Below, one piece after another: positions 8,567 through 18,443 of a stretch of 64,000 bases of DNA. Below the pieces are notes generated by a model. It was not told where the DNA came from. It did not search any database and saw only the letters and a program-made list of their open reading frames with translations. The translations under genes were made by a program, and so were the position numbers. The DNA comes from DATCHW01 sp963806045 (GTDB lineage: Bacteria > Bacteroidota > Ignavibacteria > Tepidaquicellales > Tepidaquicellaceae): contig CAWDWP010000001.1 in NCBI GenBank assembly GCA_963806045.1, forward strand, positions 620,001 through 684,000. The letters run 5' to 3'. Each line of letters starts with the position of its first letter. Positions within the stretch are counted from its first letter, which is position 1.

Positions 8567-8870
8567 GTTTAATGCGTTAATCTGAAAAAAATTAACACAA
8601 TTGGTTAATAAAGATTGAACATGAAAGCTTTATTAAAAGTTATTTCGGTAGATTTTTTTAGGAGAAAAGAAATCATGAACAGGAAGAATCAGCTAATGAA
8701 ATAGGAGTATATTTCCGGAAAATGAAATTCTATCGCTAAAGAACCGAAAGCTTTTAATAACTCTATGCTTTCAATCTAAATAAGATACAGATATGATTAT
8801 GTAATATCAAGATATATTAATATTATATTATACTCTCCAAATATAGAGTTTCTTGCCGGCATTCAATATA
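8567..8870. other. Leader/intergenic region upstream of the RRM gene
   Basis: About 300 bases between the EamA permease end (8871) and the RRM gene, AT-rich and without a supported gene. It should hold the RRM promoter and perhaps a long 5' leader. A short direct repetition of TTAATC/GTTAAT near 8575-8605 is visible, but nothing I can name. Confidence 0.4.
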
Positions 8871-9761
8871 TCATCTTGTTTTATTAACAATATAAACGCC
8901 GATGATGGTGATAGCCATTCCCGTATAATGTAAAGGATATAAACTTTCACCGTCAATAAGTCCCCATATAACAGCGACAAATGGAATCAAATAAGTTACC
9001 GAACTTGCAACAACAGCCGTTGTAATCCTGATTAATTTGTTATAAAGAATCAAAGCAAAAGCAGTGCCTATTAGTCCCAAAATTGAAATATACAACAATG
9101 ATTCTACAGCTCCGGGCACAGTTTTTATTCTGTATATAAAATCTGTTGAAAATAGTATTACGAGCGCTATCGGACCAATTGAAAATAATGACAGAGACGT
9201 TAACAAAATTGCTTTTGTGTCATTAAAATATTGTTTTATCAGATTCAATGACAAAGAATAAAATAACGTTGCCAGTACAACGAACCAGACAAAGAGATTC
9301 ATATTTCCCAAATCTCCGTTATCCGTAACGAAACTTAACCCTATTGAACCGACAAATGCAATGAAGAGACCGATAATTTGAAGAAATTTGATTTTATTTT
9401 TAAAAAAAGAAAACGATATTATTAGTGTGAACAAAGGGGTAAGAGCATTCAGAATTCCTGTTAAAGAACTTTTCAATTCCGTTTCCGCCAGTGCAAATAA
9501 ATAAGCGGGAATTAAATTCCCTAAAAATCCGATTATAAAAATTATTTTCCATCTTTTAAACTGGAGTTTCTTTAAATTTATCATTGCATAAGGCAGAAGA
9601 GCAAGAAAAGCAAAAGACATTCTCAAAGCTCCTACCTGTGCAGGTGAAAAAACCTCAAGTCCTTTTTTTATAAGTATAAAAGAACTTCCCCAAATAATTG
9701 ATAAAATTATAATAAGTATCCAGGATAGTAATGACTCTTTATGCTGTATTCGTTGAATCAA
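8871..9761 (-). CDS. EamA/DMT superfamily permease
   Basis: 296 residues with about ten hydrophobic segments arranged as two five-helix EamA repeats, the usual size of RhaT/YdcZ-type drug/metabolite transporters. Typical motifs are IIWGSSFILIKKGL in helix 1, ALRMSFAFLALLP in helix 2, LTGILNALTPLFTLIIS in helix 4 and SSVTYLIPFVAVIWG in helix 9. It should move a small metabolite across the inner membrane; the substrate cannot be deduced. Transcribed alone, away from the porin gene. Confidence 0.88.
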   Translation of the reverse strand: MIQRIQHKESLLSWILIIILSIIWGSSFILIKKGLEVFSPAQVGALRMSFAFLALLPYAMINLKKLQFKRWKIIFIIGFLGNLIPAYLFALAETELKSSLTGILNALTPLFTLIISFSFFKNKIKFLQIIGLFIAFVGSIGLSFVTDNGDLGNMNLFVWFVVLATLFYSLSLNLIKQYFNDTKAILLTSLSLFSIGPIALVILFSTDFIYRIKTVPGAVESLLYISILGLIGTAFALILYNKLIRITTAVVASSVTYLIPFVAVIWGLIDGESLYPLHYTGMAITIIGVYIVNKTR

Positions 9762-9937
9762 TTGATTTAAAATATGTCAAATTAAACAAAAACAGGTGTA
9801 TTTAAAAGGAAGTACAATTTAGTATTTATAAAATATTATCTAAATTTTTTATTTACAATTTCTTAACTTTTACATAACACTTGAAATCCCTAAAATTATT
9901 ATTTTTGAATATCATTTTTTAACTAAACATATATAAG

Positions 9938-11069
9938 ATGAAAAAATTACTTATTACATTGATTTTAACTTTATTGATTACTGCCGGTGCCTATTCTCAG
10001 GAAAAGAAAAAAGAATTTACTCCATCCGTAAAAGTTTGGGGCATGGCATTTATGGATTATTATTATAAAGTAAATGGTGACACCACAGGTTCATCAACTA
10101 TGGAATATTCAAAAACTCCGAAAGATAAACAGGCATTTGCTTTCAGAAGAGTCTACCTCGGACTGGATTATAGTATAAGTGAAAGATTTGCAGCAGAGTT
10201 TGTTGCCGAATTCGGCGGTAAAGACCTTCTCCCGGGTACATCTGTAAACAGCTCCGGAGCCGGCTATTCAAATAGTCCTGATGGCAAAGAAACTTTTTAT
10301 ATAAAGATTGCCAATCTCAGATGGAAAAACATATTTTCAAATGCTGATTTAATTGTCGGGCAATTATCAACTCCTGCATTCTCTTTACTTTCGTGAAAAA
10401 GTATGGGGCTTCCGAAATGTCGAAAAGACAATAATGGATGCACACGGTAATGCAGGGTCATTTGATTTTGGAGCAGCACTTTATGGTAAATTCAACAAAG
10501 AAGGAACATTTGGTTACAATGTAATGATAGGAAATGGCAGAGGAGCCCAGCTTGAAAACAATAAATTTAAAAAATATTATGGTGACCTTTACGGATATTT
10601 CTTAGATAAAAAAATAGTTATTGACGTTTATGGTGATTATGAGGATAATACTACCTCAAATGAGTTTGTAAATTCGAAAACATATACAATTAAAGGTTTT
10701 GCAGCTTTGCAAATGGATAAATTCAAATTAGGTGTTGAAGCATTCCAGCAAGCAGTCGAAACAACAGGAACTGCCGTCAGACCTTTCGGTCTTTCGGTAT
10801 TTGCAAATGCTAACTTCTTAAATGATAAGACCAACAATCTTGATATTAATGCATTTGCAAGATATGATATGTACGATCCCAACAACAACAATACAACTTC
10901 CGGTTATAAAGAATCATTCATCACTGCAGGTGTAGATTTCCAAATTGACAAACAAGTTCATATAATCCCGAACCTATGGATGAATATGTATTCTGATAAA
11001 GCTTCTCCAAGTACAGACAGGAAATCAGACGTGGTTCCGAGAATAACTGTTTCTTACAGAACCCCATAA
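9938..11069 (+). CDS. Outer-membrane porin-like beta-barrel, interrupted by one frameshift
   Basis: A signal peptide (about 1-20, ending AYSQ) is followed by a porin-like barrel resembling phosphate-selective/OprO-type proteins of this phylum: KVWGMAFMDYYYKV, RRVYLGLDYSISERFAAEF, ADLIVGQLSTPAF, EKVWGFRNVEKTIMD, and a C-terminus VVPRITVSYRTP. Frame changes at about 10393-10396, where removal of one T restores AFSLLSEKVWGFR; without it translation stops at TGA 10394-10396. The repaired protein is 376 residues. The barrel should form a passive diffusion channel in the outer membrane. The clean continuation in the second frame suggests a sequence error or very recent mutation. Confidence 0.8.
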
Positions 11070-11092
11070 TTTTCCTTTCATCTTAGTTATAT

Positions 11093-11133
11093 AAAAACGC
11101 CCGATTTTGGGAGAATAAAATCGGGCGTTTTTT
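11093..11133. terminator. Bidirectional intrinsic terminator between porin and surE
   Basis: AAAAACGCCCGATTTT pairs with AAAATCGGGCGTTTTT around the loop GGGAGAAT. The A-run before and T-run after the GC core allow it to act on both strands, which suits its location between convergent genes. Confidence 0.9.
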
Positions 11134-11168
11134 CAATAATAATTTTACTTAATTCTTTTGCGAAAGAA

Positions 11169-11951
11169 TTAAAAACCTATCTTCCAGTTTTTCATTTCTT
11201 CATACATCTTGTAATTTGTCAGGTCATAATGAATCGGAGTCACGGAAATATAGTTCTCGTCAACAGCTTTCTGGTCAAAATCATTTGTCTTGTCAAGCTT
11301 CAGCATATTTCCTGTAAGCCAGAAATACTCGCGTTTATTAGGGTCAAGCCGTGATTCGTACCAGTCATCCCAGTATGAATTACCTTTTTTGGTAATCTTT
11401 ACTCCTTTGATTTTTTCTTTCGGGACAGCAGGAACATTAACATTAAGGAGGGTTCCCTGAGGAAGTCCGTTTTTCAAAATTATTTTTGCAAGCCGTGCAG
11501 CGAATTTCGCGGCTGCAGAAAAATCTTTATATACATAACTTGTCAATGATATCGCAATAGATGGAATTCCGAGTATCGTTCCTTCCGTAGCGGCTGATAC
11601 GGTTCCCGAATAAATAATATTAATTGCTACATTCGATCCCTGGTTAATTCCTGAAATGCAAAGGTCAATTTTTTTATCTTTTAGTATTGTTCTCACACCC
11701 AGCTTTACAGCATCTGCCGGAGTGCCGTCAACAGCATATCCGTAAAAATCTTTTTCTATTAAATGTTTCGTATATCTTATTGGGCTTGACATAGTGATTG
11801 AGTGTCCGACGGCACTCATTTGTGTGTTGGGTGCAATCACATATATTTCAGCAAAACGTTTTATCTCCTTTGCAAGCGCCTTTATTCCATCGGCATCGAT
11901 GCCATCATCGTTAGAAATCAGTATTACAGGTTTTTTAATCTTTTTTATCAT
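11169..11951 (-). CDS. surE: 5'/3'-nucleotidase SurE
   Basis: 260 residues, family length. SurE is a Mg/Mn-dependent phosphatase acting on nucleoside monophosphates, linked to stationary-phase survival. The N-terminal ILISNDDGIDADGI carries the catalytic Asp pair. PNTQMSAVGHSIT, DGTPADAVKLG and ISGINQGSNVAINIIYSGTV form the rest of the active site, and SAATEGTILGIPSIAIS follows. It ends 9 bases after obg and both are transcribed leftwards, so they may share a transcript. Confidence 0.96.
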   Translation of the reverse strand: MIKKIKKPVILISNDDGIDADGIKALAKEIKRFAEIYVIAPNTQMSAVGHSITMSSPIRYTKHLIEKDFYGYAVDGTPADAVKLGVRTILKDKKIDLCISGINQGSNVAINIIYSGTVSAATEGTILGIPSIAISLTSYVYKDFSAAAKFAARLAKIILKNGLPQGTLLNVNVPAVPKEKIKGVKITKKGNSYWDDWYESRLDPNKREYFWLTGNMLKLDKTNDFDQKAVDENYISVTPIHYDLTNYKMYEEMKNWKIGF

Positions 11952-11960
11952 GTTAATCTT

Positions 11961-12983
11961 CTATTCCGAATTTAATTTCTTCCAGATAATGTCTTTTAGT
12001 TCTTTTAAATTTTCCCCGCTCACTGATGAAAGGGGGATTGTTTGAACATCTTTTAGTTTAACAGCGATTACTTTTTTCTTAATGTCTTCACCTAATACAT
12101 CTATTTTTGTAAGACATAAAATTTTTGGTTTCTCAATCAGGTTTACATCGTATGTTTTCAGTTCATTAAGAAGAATCTTGTATTTATCGGTTATATAATC
12201 TTTAATTTCTTTTTTAGTATTTAATTCTTCTTCAAGAATATTTGATGTGTCAACCATGAAAGCAAGTAGTCTAGTTCTTTCAATATGCCTCAGAAATCTT
12301 ATCCCGAGCCCTTTCCCGTCAGATGCTCCTTCGATAATTCCGGGAATATCCGCAACAACAAATGAAGTGTATTCCTTATACTTCACAATTCCGAGATTCG
12401 GAATTAAAGTTGTGAAAGGATAATCTGCAATCTTAGGTTTGGCAGATGAAATTTTGGATATTAAAGTGGATTTGCCTGCATTTGGAAGACCTACAAGTCC
12501 GACATCAGCTATAAGTTTTAATTCTATTATTACTGTTTTTTCTTCGCCTTCACGTCCGTGCTCTGCATACCGGGGTGCCTGGTTCGTAGAGGTTTTATAA
12601 TGAGTATTTCCTTTCCCGCCCTTTCCGCCTTTGAGCAAAATTTCTTCTTTTCCGTCTTGTAAAAGTTCTATTAAAACTCTTCCACTCTCAAATTCTTTTA
12701 TCACGGTTCCGCAGGGAACCATTATCACTATATCTTTCCCGCCTTTACCGTTCTTATCGCCTCCCATACCGTGTTCACCGCGTTTGGCTTTATAAATTGT
12801 TTTATATCTGAAGTCTATCAGGGTTGTAAGCTGTGAACTGGCTTTGAATATGATATCACCCCCCTTGCCTCCGTCTCCGCCGTTTGGACCACCTTTGGGA
12901 ACATATTTCTCCCGTCTGAAACTTACACAGCCATTTCCTCCCTCTCCGGATTTAATAACTATCTTAGCATAATCTATAAACAT
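11961..12983 (-). CDS. obg: Obg (CgtA) ribosome-associated GTPase
   Basis: 340 residues. The glycine-rich Obg fold occupies about 1-158 (IKSGEGGNGCVSFRREKYVPKG, then GGPNGGDGGKGGDI). The G domain follows with G1 GLPNAGKST, the switch region YPFTTLIPNLG, G3 DIPG (with IIEGASDGKGLG), and G4 LTKID. Obg GTPases act late in assembly of the large ribosomal subunit and respond to nucleotide pools. The short C-terminus lacks the extended acidic tail of the E. coli protein. It starts 14 bases after the upstream unknown gene. Confidence 0.97.
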   Translation of the reverse strand: MFIDYAKIVIKSGEGGNGCVSFRREKYVPKGGPNGGDGGKGGDIIFKASSQLTTLIDFRYKTIYKAKRGEHGMGGDKNGKGGKDIVIMVPCGTVIKEFESGRVLIELLQDGKEEILLKGGKGGKGNTHYKTSTNQAPRYAEHGREGEEKTVIIELKLIADVGLVGLPNAGKSTLISKISSAKPKIADYPFTTLIPNLGIVKYKEYTSFVVADIPGIIEGASDGKGLGIRFLRHIERTRLLAFMVDTSNILEEELNTKKEIKDYITDKYKILLNELKTYDVNLIEKPKILCLTKIDVLGEDIKKKVIAVKLKDVQTIPLSSVSGENLKELKDIIWKKLNSE

Positions 12984-12997
12984 TTCTTATCCTTTTT

Positions 12998-14089
12998 CTA
13001 ACTCTTATCTTTTTTATTATAATATTCATTAAGAATATCAACAAATAATACAATTTTGCTGTCGTGAATGTCAATCTTATTCGTCAGAATCAGATTCTTC
13101 AGATATTCTGAAGCATAGTACCATGAGTCAATATTCTCAAGTTCCTTGAAAGCTGTATCCATTGCGGACTTATCAGATTTAAAAATTTTCTTCAGGATTA
13201 TTTTTAATTCAGATTCTTTGAATAGCCCTTTTATTTGTTGGGGCGTATAAGTATTCTGCTCTTCTGTAAACTCATCCGAAAATAATGGTGTCTGCATTGT
13301 TTCAGTCACAACCGGCTGTTCCTTCGATATTATTTCCTCTTCTTGAAATGAAACTTCAATCTTGTCTTCGTTAACAGGTGGTGCAGGAGCTTTTAATTTT
13401 TCCCGGTTAACCGGTTCTTTTGCATCAGAATATTTATCGGTTAATACTTTCGTAATTGTCATAAGGTCTAATTCGCGGTCATCTTTTATTCCTTCAATTT
13501 TTTTAAATTTTGCCAGTACATCATTGAACTTCTTATCTTCAAGAAATATCCGCAGGAATGAGTAAGGAATTGTTGAATCAAGCCCTACTCTTGTTTCGTC
13601 CTCATATTTTAATTTGAAAAGCTGAAGAAAGAAATTCCGTATTTTAATTCCAGTAATATTATTTGTAAACTTTTCATAAAGAGCACTGTCAACTTCTTCA
13701 ATCAGGTTACGTATTTTATCCCTCGTTACGACAACAAGCCCCGATTCATTTACGTTATTGGCTATATGTTCAGGATAGTAAAGATAAAACCCGAAAATTT
13801 CCAGCTTATTTAATATATCATTCGCAGGTTTTGAATCGAGTTTTCCAAAAAGAAAATTTATAATTGTCCATTTTGGCCTGAGAGCATAATTAAGGTTTAG
13901 CTTTACTGATTTATCAATTAGGTCAATAAGATTTTTCTTATCACTTACCGAATCAGTTTCAGCGCTGATAAAATTTTTTGTAAATCCGGAAAGCTGTGAA
14001 TTCTTTATGGAATTCATCGAAAAAATCATTAGATTATTAATTTTATCAGCTTCGGAATTAACCTTAGACTCAATTATTTTTTCAAACAT
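12998..14089 (-). CDS. Conserved-looking protein of unknown function
   Basis: 363 residues, no signal peptide and no membrane segment. Residues about 1-215 are predicted mostly helical (MFEKIIESKVNSEADKINNL; ALRPKWTIINFLFGKL). A Pro/Glu-rich linker (about 225-285, with KAPAPPVNEDK and EEEIISKEQPV) separates a second helical block (PQQIKGLFKESELKIILKKI... ending LFVDILNEYYNKK). It is directly upstream of obg and surE on the same strand. The two-lobed helical layout could suit a scaffold or partner protein, but I do not recognise the family. Confidence 0.65.
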   Translation of the reverse strand: MFEKIIESKVNSEADKINNLMIFSMNSIKNSQLSGFTKNFISAETDSVSDKKNLIDLIDKSVKLNLNYALRPKWTIINFLFGKLDSKPANDILNKLEIFGFYLYYPEHIANNVNESGLVVVTRDKIRNLIEEVDSALYEKFTNNITGIKIRNFFLQLFKLKYEDETRVGLDSTIPYSFLRIFLEDKKFNDVLAKFKKIEGIKDDRELDLMTITKVLTDKYSDAKEPVNREKLKAPAPPVNEDKIEVSFQEEEIISKEQPVVTETMQTPLFSDEFTEEQNTYTPQQIKGLFKESELKIILKKIFKSDKSAMDTAFKELENIDSWYYASEYLKNLILTNKIDIHDSKIVLFVDILNEYYNKKDKS

Positions 14090-14200
14090 TAGTGGAATAC
14101 TGAATAAACATTAAAATAAATTAAATCCTCATCATATAAAATAAAGAAAATCAGTATTGAAAATCTGTCAGATTAGCAGGATAAATCGAACCGTGGAAAA

Positions 14201-14821
14201 TTATTTCTCCGGAAATATCTTTTCCGACATTTTATATGCAGCATATGCGATAAAAGGTGCCACGAACACATCAACCGGATAATGTGCTTTTTGAAGAATA
14301 ACGAAAAATCCGACATGAATTGCAGCTGCCAGGAAAATGCCTTTCAGTTTTTTATTTTGAACGGATAAATAAATCAGGAAAAGTGTCGAGGTATGACCCG
14401 AGAAAAACAAATCTTTGGTAATAAGCTTCCCTGTTCCTATCAGGAATACTATCGGGTCCTGCAGATTTATCATTCCCGGAGGCGGATCCAGAGGTAATGA
14501 ATACATCATAAGTGTTCTCACCCAGACAAGAATAATATATGCACTTAAAGCTTTTATAAGTTGGAAGGGATATTTTGATAAATAAACTAATCCGCCCAGC
14601 AGAGAGGAATATATAAACAGAAATATGAACACATTTAAATCAATTGCATTAAACAGTGATAAAATCGGATCATTAAAGGAAAAGCCCTTCCTGTCTTCAA
14701 TGAAAAGTATAAATCTTGAAAAAAATGATAGTGTAATAACTAAAATTATTAGAACAGCTATTAAAGAATAAATATTGCTTCTTTGCCCGAGAAAATTTTT
14801 CCAGTTTGTTTTGTAATCCAT
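14201..14821 (-). CDS. PAP2/sphingomyelin-synthase-like membrane phosphatase
   Basis: 206 residues with about six membrane helices. The PAP2_C-type motifs are clear: LDPPPGMINLQDP, then LFFSGHTSTLF (acid-phosphatase C2 motif) and KAHYPVDVFVAP (C3 motif with catalytic His and Asp). Members transfer or hydrolyse phospho-head groups of lipids at the membrane. The substrate cannot be named; a lipid phosphatase or headgroup transferase is likely. The start is 3 bases after the rhomboid stop, so the two are surely co-transcribed. Confidence 0.85.
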   Translation of the reverse strand: MDYKTNWKNFLGQRSNIYSLIAVLIILVITLSFFSRFILFIEDRKGFSFNDPILSLFNAIDLNVFIFLFIYSSLLGGLVYLSKYPFQLIKALSAYIILVWVRTLMMYSLPLDPPPGMINLQDPIVFLIGTGKLITKDLFFSGHTSTLFLIYLSVQNKKLKGIFLAAAIHVGFFVILQKAHYPVDVFVAPFIAYAAYKMSEKIFPEK

Positions 14822-14824
14822 ATG

Positions 14825-15586
14825 TTATTTTATTCTGTTTTTTCTTTTTATTCTTTCAAGTTCTTCATCAAACATGTCGTCAGTTTCAAAATTCACCTCT
14901 TCAGCATCACTGCGGATATGTGTTTCGTCTGCCTGCTCTTCATCAGGAATATATTCTTTATCGTCTTCTTCCGCTTCTTCTTCCTCCCACTCATATTTTT
15001 TCTTCGGTTCGGAATTCCTGAAAATCACAGCGCAGAGCAGTCCCAGCCCTGCACCGGCAATATGCGATTCAAAGGATATTGACTGGTCAACCGGAAACAA
15101 ACCCCAAACAAGGCTTCCGTAAAGGAAGACCATCAATAGCGATAGTGCAATTGCTCCTTTATCCCTTCTGAACATACCAATGAAAAAAAGATAACTAGCA
15201 AAACCATAAACTAATCCGCTTGCCCCGATGTGGTACGCGCTCCTGGCGAACAGCCACACCAGCAGACCGCTCCCCAGGTAAATTATCAGGAAAACTTTTA
15301 TAGAAGATTTTCGGTAAAAATAAAATAATCCGAAAGTCAGAACGAATAAGGAGATTGAATTGGAAAAGATATGTGTGAAGTTTGCATGTATCAATGGAGA
15401 AGTGAGAATACCGAAAAGACCTTTAAGCACTTTAGGCTCAACTCCGTAAACCCCAAGGTCAATCTTTGTATAATACTCAAAAAACCGGACAAGCCAGATT
15501 ATCAGAATAAAAACTCCTGCAATTATAAAACTTGTCGCAATTTTTACCTTATCTTCTTTAAACGATTCCCTTATCTGTTCCATCAA
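14825..15586 (-). CDS. Rhomboid intramembrane serine protease
   Basis: 253 residues. Six membrane helices in the first 185 residues carry the rhomboid signature: PLIHANFTHIFSNSISLFVL (the HxxxN region), YHIGASGLVYGFASYLF (catalytic Ser in GASG) and SFESHIAGAGLGLL (catalytic His). The enzyme cleaves membrane proteins within or near their transmembrane segment. A cytosolic tail of about 60 residues is very acidic (WEEEEAEEDDKEYIPDEEQADE) and then basic, with no known motif; it may recruit partners. Followed by the PAP2-like gene. Confidence 0.92.
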   Translation of the reverse strand: MMEQIRESFKEDKVKIATSFIIAGVFILIIWLVRFFEYYTKIDLGVYGVEPKVLKGLFGILTSPLIHANFTHIFSNSISLFVLTFGLFYFYRKSSIKVFLIIYLGSGLLVWLFARSAYHIGASGLVYGFASYLFFIGMFRRDKGAIALSLLMVFLYGSLVWGLFPVDQSISFESHIAGAGLGLLCAVIFRNSEPKKKYEWEEEEAEEDDKEYIPDEEQADETHIRSDAEEVNFETDDMFDEELERIKRKNRIK

Positions 15587-15597
15587 TAATTATATTT

Positions 15598-16533
15598 TTA
15601 ATAATTCTTTCTCGATTTGAAAAAATTCCATATGTATTCGCTTGCACTAAAATCCTTGCACACATTGCCTATTAATGCTTTTGGTAAATACTGGTCTCCT
15701 CCGGGCCACGTGTGCCCTCCGTTAAAAACTTTAACTAAAACTACCTGGACATTACTTTCGCATCCACTGTAAGTATATTTTACGGAAGTACATCCATCTG
15801 TATTGTAAATATCAGGAATCCTCTCAATATCAGAAACAGCAACACATTTAAATCTGGAAACAAATTTATCTATTGTTTTATCTGTAGAAATTGTTATTCC
15901 CCGGCTTTTGAATATTTTAAACCCGACGTCTCCGCCATCGTAATTTATTAAAGGGTCTGCAGTCCCATTAATAAGCATTAGAGAGACCGGGTTTTCAAGT
16001 TTGTAATCTGCTGAAATATTTTCAGGTATATTTGCCGTGACAGGTGCTATTGCAAGAATTTTATATGGTAATTTGAATGCAAGATATAATGAAAAAATTC
16101 CGCCATTTGACATTCCTGTCACAAAAACCCTTGAAGTATCTATTTTATACAATAATTCAAGTTTATCAATCAAAGCAGATATAAATTTCACATCGTCATA
16201 TTTAGTACCTTCATCAATTTCTATTCTTCCGTCATTCCAGCCCTTATCCATCCCGTCAGGATAAGCAACAACAAATTTTTCTTTTTCAGCCAGGTTATTG
16301 AAATCCGTCATTTTCATCATACTTTTTCCCTGTCCTCCATGTCCGTGTAGTGCAATAACAAGCGGAAGATTTTTTGTCTCAATTCCTTCGGGAGTATATA
16401 TAAGGTATGTCCTGTCAGTTCCATCTACAGTTATACTCTCTTCGCTTAACTGTGCATATGTATTCGCTAAGAATACTGAAATTAAAAATATAATTAGCGG
16501 AATGAACCTCAGTATTTTATGAATTTTCATCAT
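15598..16533 (-). CDS. Secreted alpha/beta-hydrolase esterase (PHB depolymerase/LpqC-like)
   Basis: 311 residues. A signal peptide (about 1-27, ending ANTYAQ) precedes an alpha/beta-hydrolase of the esterase PHB family: LVIALHGHGGQGKSMMKMT forms the oxyanion region, VFVTGMSNGGIFSLYLA the nucleophile elbow (Ser in GMSNGG), NGTADPLI supplies the Asp, and FNGGHTWPGG the His. Such enzymes cleave ester bonds in polymers or plant-derived feruloyl esters in the periplasm or outside. Cysteines in the C-terminal part (GCTSVKYTYSGCES) may form a disulphide. Confidence 0.87.
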   Translation of the reverse strand: MMKIHKILRFIPLIIFLISVFLANTYAQLSEESITVDGTDRTYLIYTPEGIETKNLPLVIALHGHGGQGKSMMKMTDFNNLAEKEKFVVAYPDGMDKGWNDGRIEIDEGTKYDDVKFISALIDKLELLYKIDTSRVFVTGMSNGGIFSLYLAFKLPYKILAIAPVTANIPENISADYKLENPVSLMLINGTADPLINYDGGDVGFKIFKSRGITISTDKTIDKFVSRFKCVAVSDIERIPDIYNTDGCTSVKYTYSGCESNVQVVLVKVFNGGHTWPGGDQYLPKALIGNVCKDFSASEYIWNFFKSRKNY

Positions 16534-16614
16534 TTTCTGGTTTTTATAAAATTACATTATTCGCCTTTCAAAAATAAGATGAAAAATAAACTATCTCCTA
16601 ATATTTTTAAGTTC

Positions 16615-16660
16615 AATTATTAATTACTAATTATTAATTATTAATTTCAACTATTAATTC
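16615..16660. repeat. Degenerate ATTAATT tandem repeat
   Basis: Runs of ATTAATTA/ACTAATTATT repeat in the gap before the TPR gene, then change to TTTCAACTATTAATTC. The same style of repeat is found at about 19527-19560 and 35609-35652, always between genes. It appears to be a simple-sequence expansion rather than a regulatory site. Confidence 0.5.
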
Positions 16661-16703
16661 TGCGTTGTTTATTGAAACTGCAAAAATTATTTTAGAATAA
16701 AAC

Positions 16704-18413
16704 TTGTTGTGTTTAAGGGTGATAAAATTAACTCATAAAATATATATAATCATTATTCCGGTTCTGTTTTGCGGAGTTTTATATTCGCAGGTAGAAAATG
16801 ATATACCTGTCGTTTCCCGGAATTATGAAGCCCAGAGTTTTTTTATCGAAGGGAAAACTCTTGAACTCCAGTATAAATTAATTCCTGCTCTGGAAAGTTA
16901 CAAAACAGCCCTGAAGTTTGACAATGCCCCCGGAATCCATTATGCGATAGCAAATATTTATTATAATACGGATAAATTCCCGGAAGCAATTTTTGAGATT
17001 AATAATGCTCTGAAGCTTGATTCAAATGAAATTGATTATCTTGAACTTAAAGGAAATATTTATTACCGGCAGGATAATTATGATAAAGCCGCAGAAGTGT
17101 ATGAAACCATAGTATCAATAGACTCGGATTACGTTTACGGCTTGTATTTTCTGGCCAGAATGTATCAGGAAATGAAATCCCCTTCGAAAGCAATAATTAT
17201 TTATGAAAGGATAACAGACCTGATTGGATTTGACTACGAGGTCCTGAAAAGGATGTATGAAATATATTTCAACTATAAAGAATATGATAAGTGTCTTGAA
17301 GTCCTGACTTATGTACTTAAGCTTAACCCCTATGACCAGCTTGCAAAGCAGCAGCTTGCAGGGCTTTACGTAAGAATTGGTAAGTTTGAACAGGCAAGGA
17401 TAATTTACGAAGAACTTGAAGCGTTGAATCCCGGAGATAAAGTTTTGAATACTGAACTGATTAAAATATACTTTAATACAGGTGAAATTGATTTGGGTCT
17501 TAAAAAGTTTGCAAAAACACTGAATAAAGATACTTTGAATTACGAGGAAAAGCTTCAGGTCGGAGAAATTTATTATAAACTGATTTCATCTGATTCAAGC
17601 GCCACAGGTGCGGCAATCAACATCTTCCGTAATCTGATTTCAGAATATCCCGATAAATGGCTGCCATATTTTTATGCAGGGTCAATTGAATATTTCGCTA
17701 AGAATAATAAAAGTGCAGAGGAATATTTTTCAAAAGCAGAACTTTATGCGGATACTTCCAAAGATGCATTTTATCAGATTGGATATACTTATTTTGAACA
17801 GGGTAATATAGTAAAGTCTGAAGATGTATTCGTAAAAGGACTAAAGTTATATCCCGATGATTATTTGCTGAATTATTTTTATGGCCTGTCTCTTCAAAGG
17901 GATAACAAAGCAAAAGAGGCAATTAAATATTATGAAAAAGCCCATGACCTTTCACCAAAGGATGTTCAGGTAATGGGAACTCTTGCAATGGCTTACAACA
18001 CTGAAAAGATGTTCAAAAAATCCGACGAATTGTATGAAGAAGCGCTATTCCTTGACCCTGATAATGCTTTGATTCTTAACAATTACGCTTACAATCTTTC
18101 AGTGCGAAATGAAAAACTCGAGAAATCACTGTCTATGGCTCAAAGAGCAATTGCAAAAGAACCCGATAATTCTTCTTATCTCGATACTATCGGCTGGATA
18201 TATTTCAAGCTTGGTCAAAATGAACAGGCTGTCGTTTATATCAGTAAAGCCATATCGAAAAACGGCTCAAATGCAGTCCTGCAGGACCATCTCGGAGATG
18301 TTTATAATGCGATGCACGATTATGATAATGCTGTCAAATACTGGAAAAGAGCACTGGAGTTAAGTCCGTCAAGCTCTGAAATAAAACAGAAAATAGAAAA
18401 AGTACAGAAATAA
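16704..18413 (+). CDS. Secreted/periplasmic TPR-repeat protein
   Basis: 569 residues from TTG 16704; a GTG at 16719 is an alternative start, and neither has a good ribosome binding site. A signal-like hydrophobic stretch (KIYIIIIPVLFCGVLYSQ) is followed by about 14-15 tetratricopeptide repeats of 34 residues. Examples are AIFEINNALKLDSNEIDYLELKG, AAEVYETIVSIDSDYVYGLY and SEDVFVKGLKLYPDDYLLNY; the repeats run to the C-terminus. The protein is a helical superhelix and should mediate protein-protein contact in the periplasm. No enzymatic motif is present. Confidence 0.85.
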   Translation: MLCLRVIKLTHKIYIIIIPVLFCGVLYSQVENDIPVVSRNYEAQSFFIEGKTLELQYKLIPALESYKTALKFDNAPGIHYAIANIYYNTDKFPEAIFEINNALKLDSNEIDYLELKGNIYYRQDNYDKAAEVYETIVSIDSDYVYGLYFLARMYQEMKSPSKAIIIYERITDLIGFDYEVLKRMYEIYFNYKEYDKCLEVLTYVLKLNPYDQLAKQQLAGLYVRIGKFEQARIIYEELEALNPGDKVLNTELIKIYFNTGEIDLGLKKFAKTLNKDTLNYEEKLQVGEIYYKLISSDSSATGAAINIFRNLISEYPDKWLPYFYAGSIEYFAKNNKSAEEYFSKAELYADTSKDAFYQIGYTYFEQGNIVKSEDVFVKGLKLYPDDYLLNYFYGLSLQRDNKAKEAIKYYEKAHDLSPKDVQVMGTLAMAYNTEKMFKKSDELYEEALFLDPDNALILNNYAYNLSVRNEKLEKSLSMAQRAIAKEPDNSSYLDTIGWIYFKLGQNEQAVVYISKAISKNGSNAVLQDHLGDVYNAMHDYDNAVKYWKRALELSPSSSEIKQKIEKVQK

Positions 18414-18443
18414 AATAATAGTTCATAATTTAAAAGAATTAAT

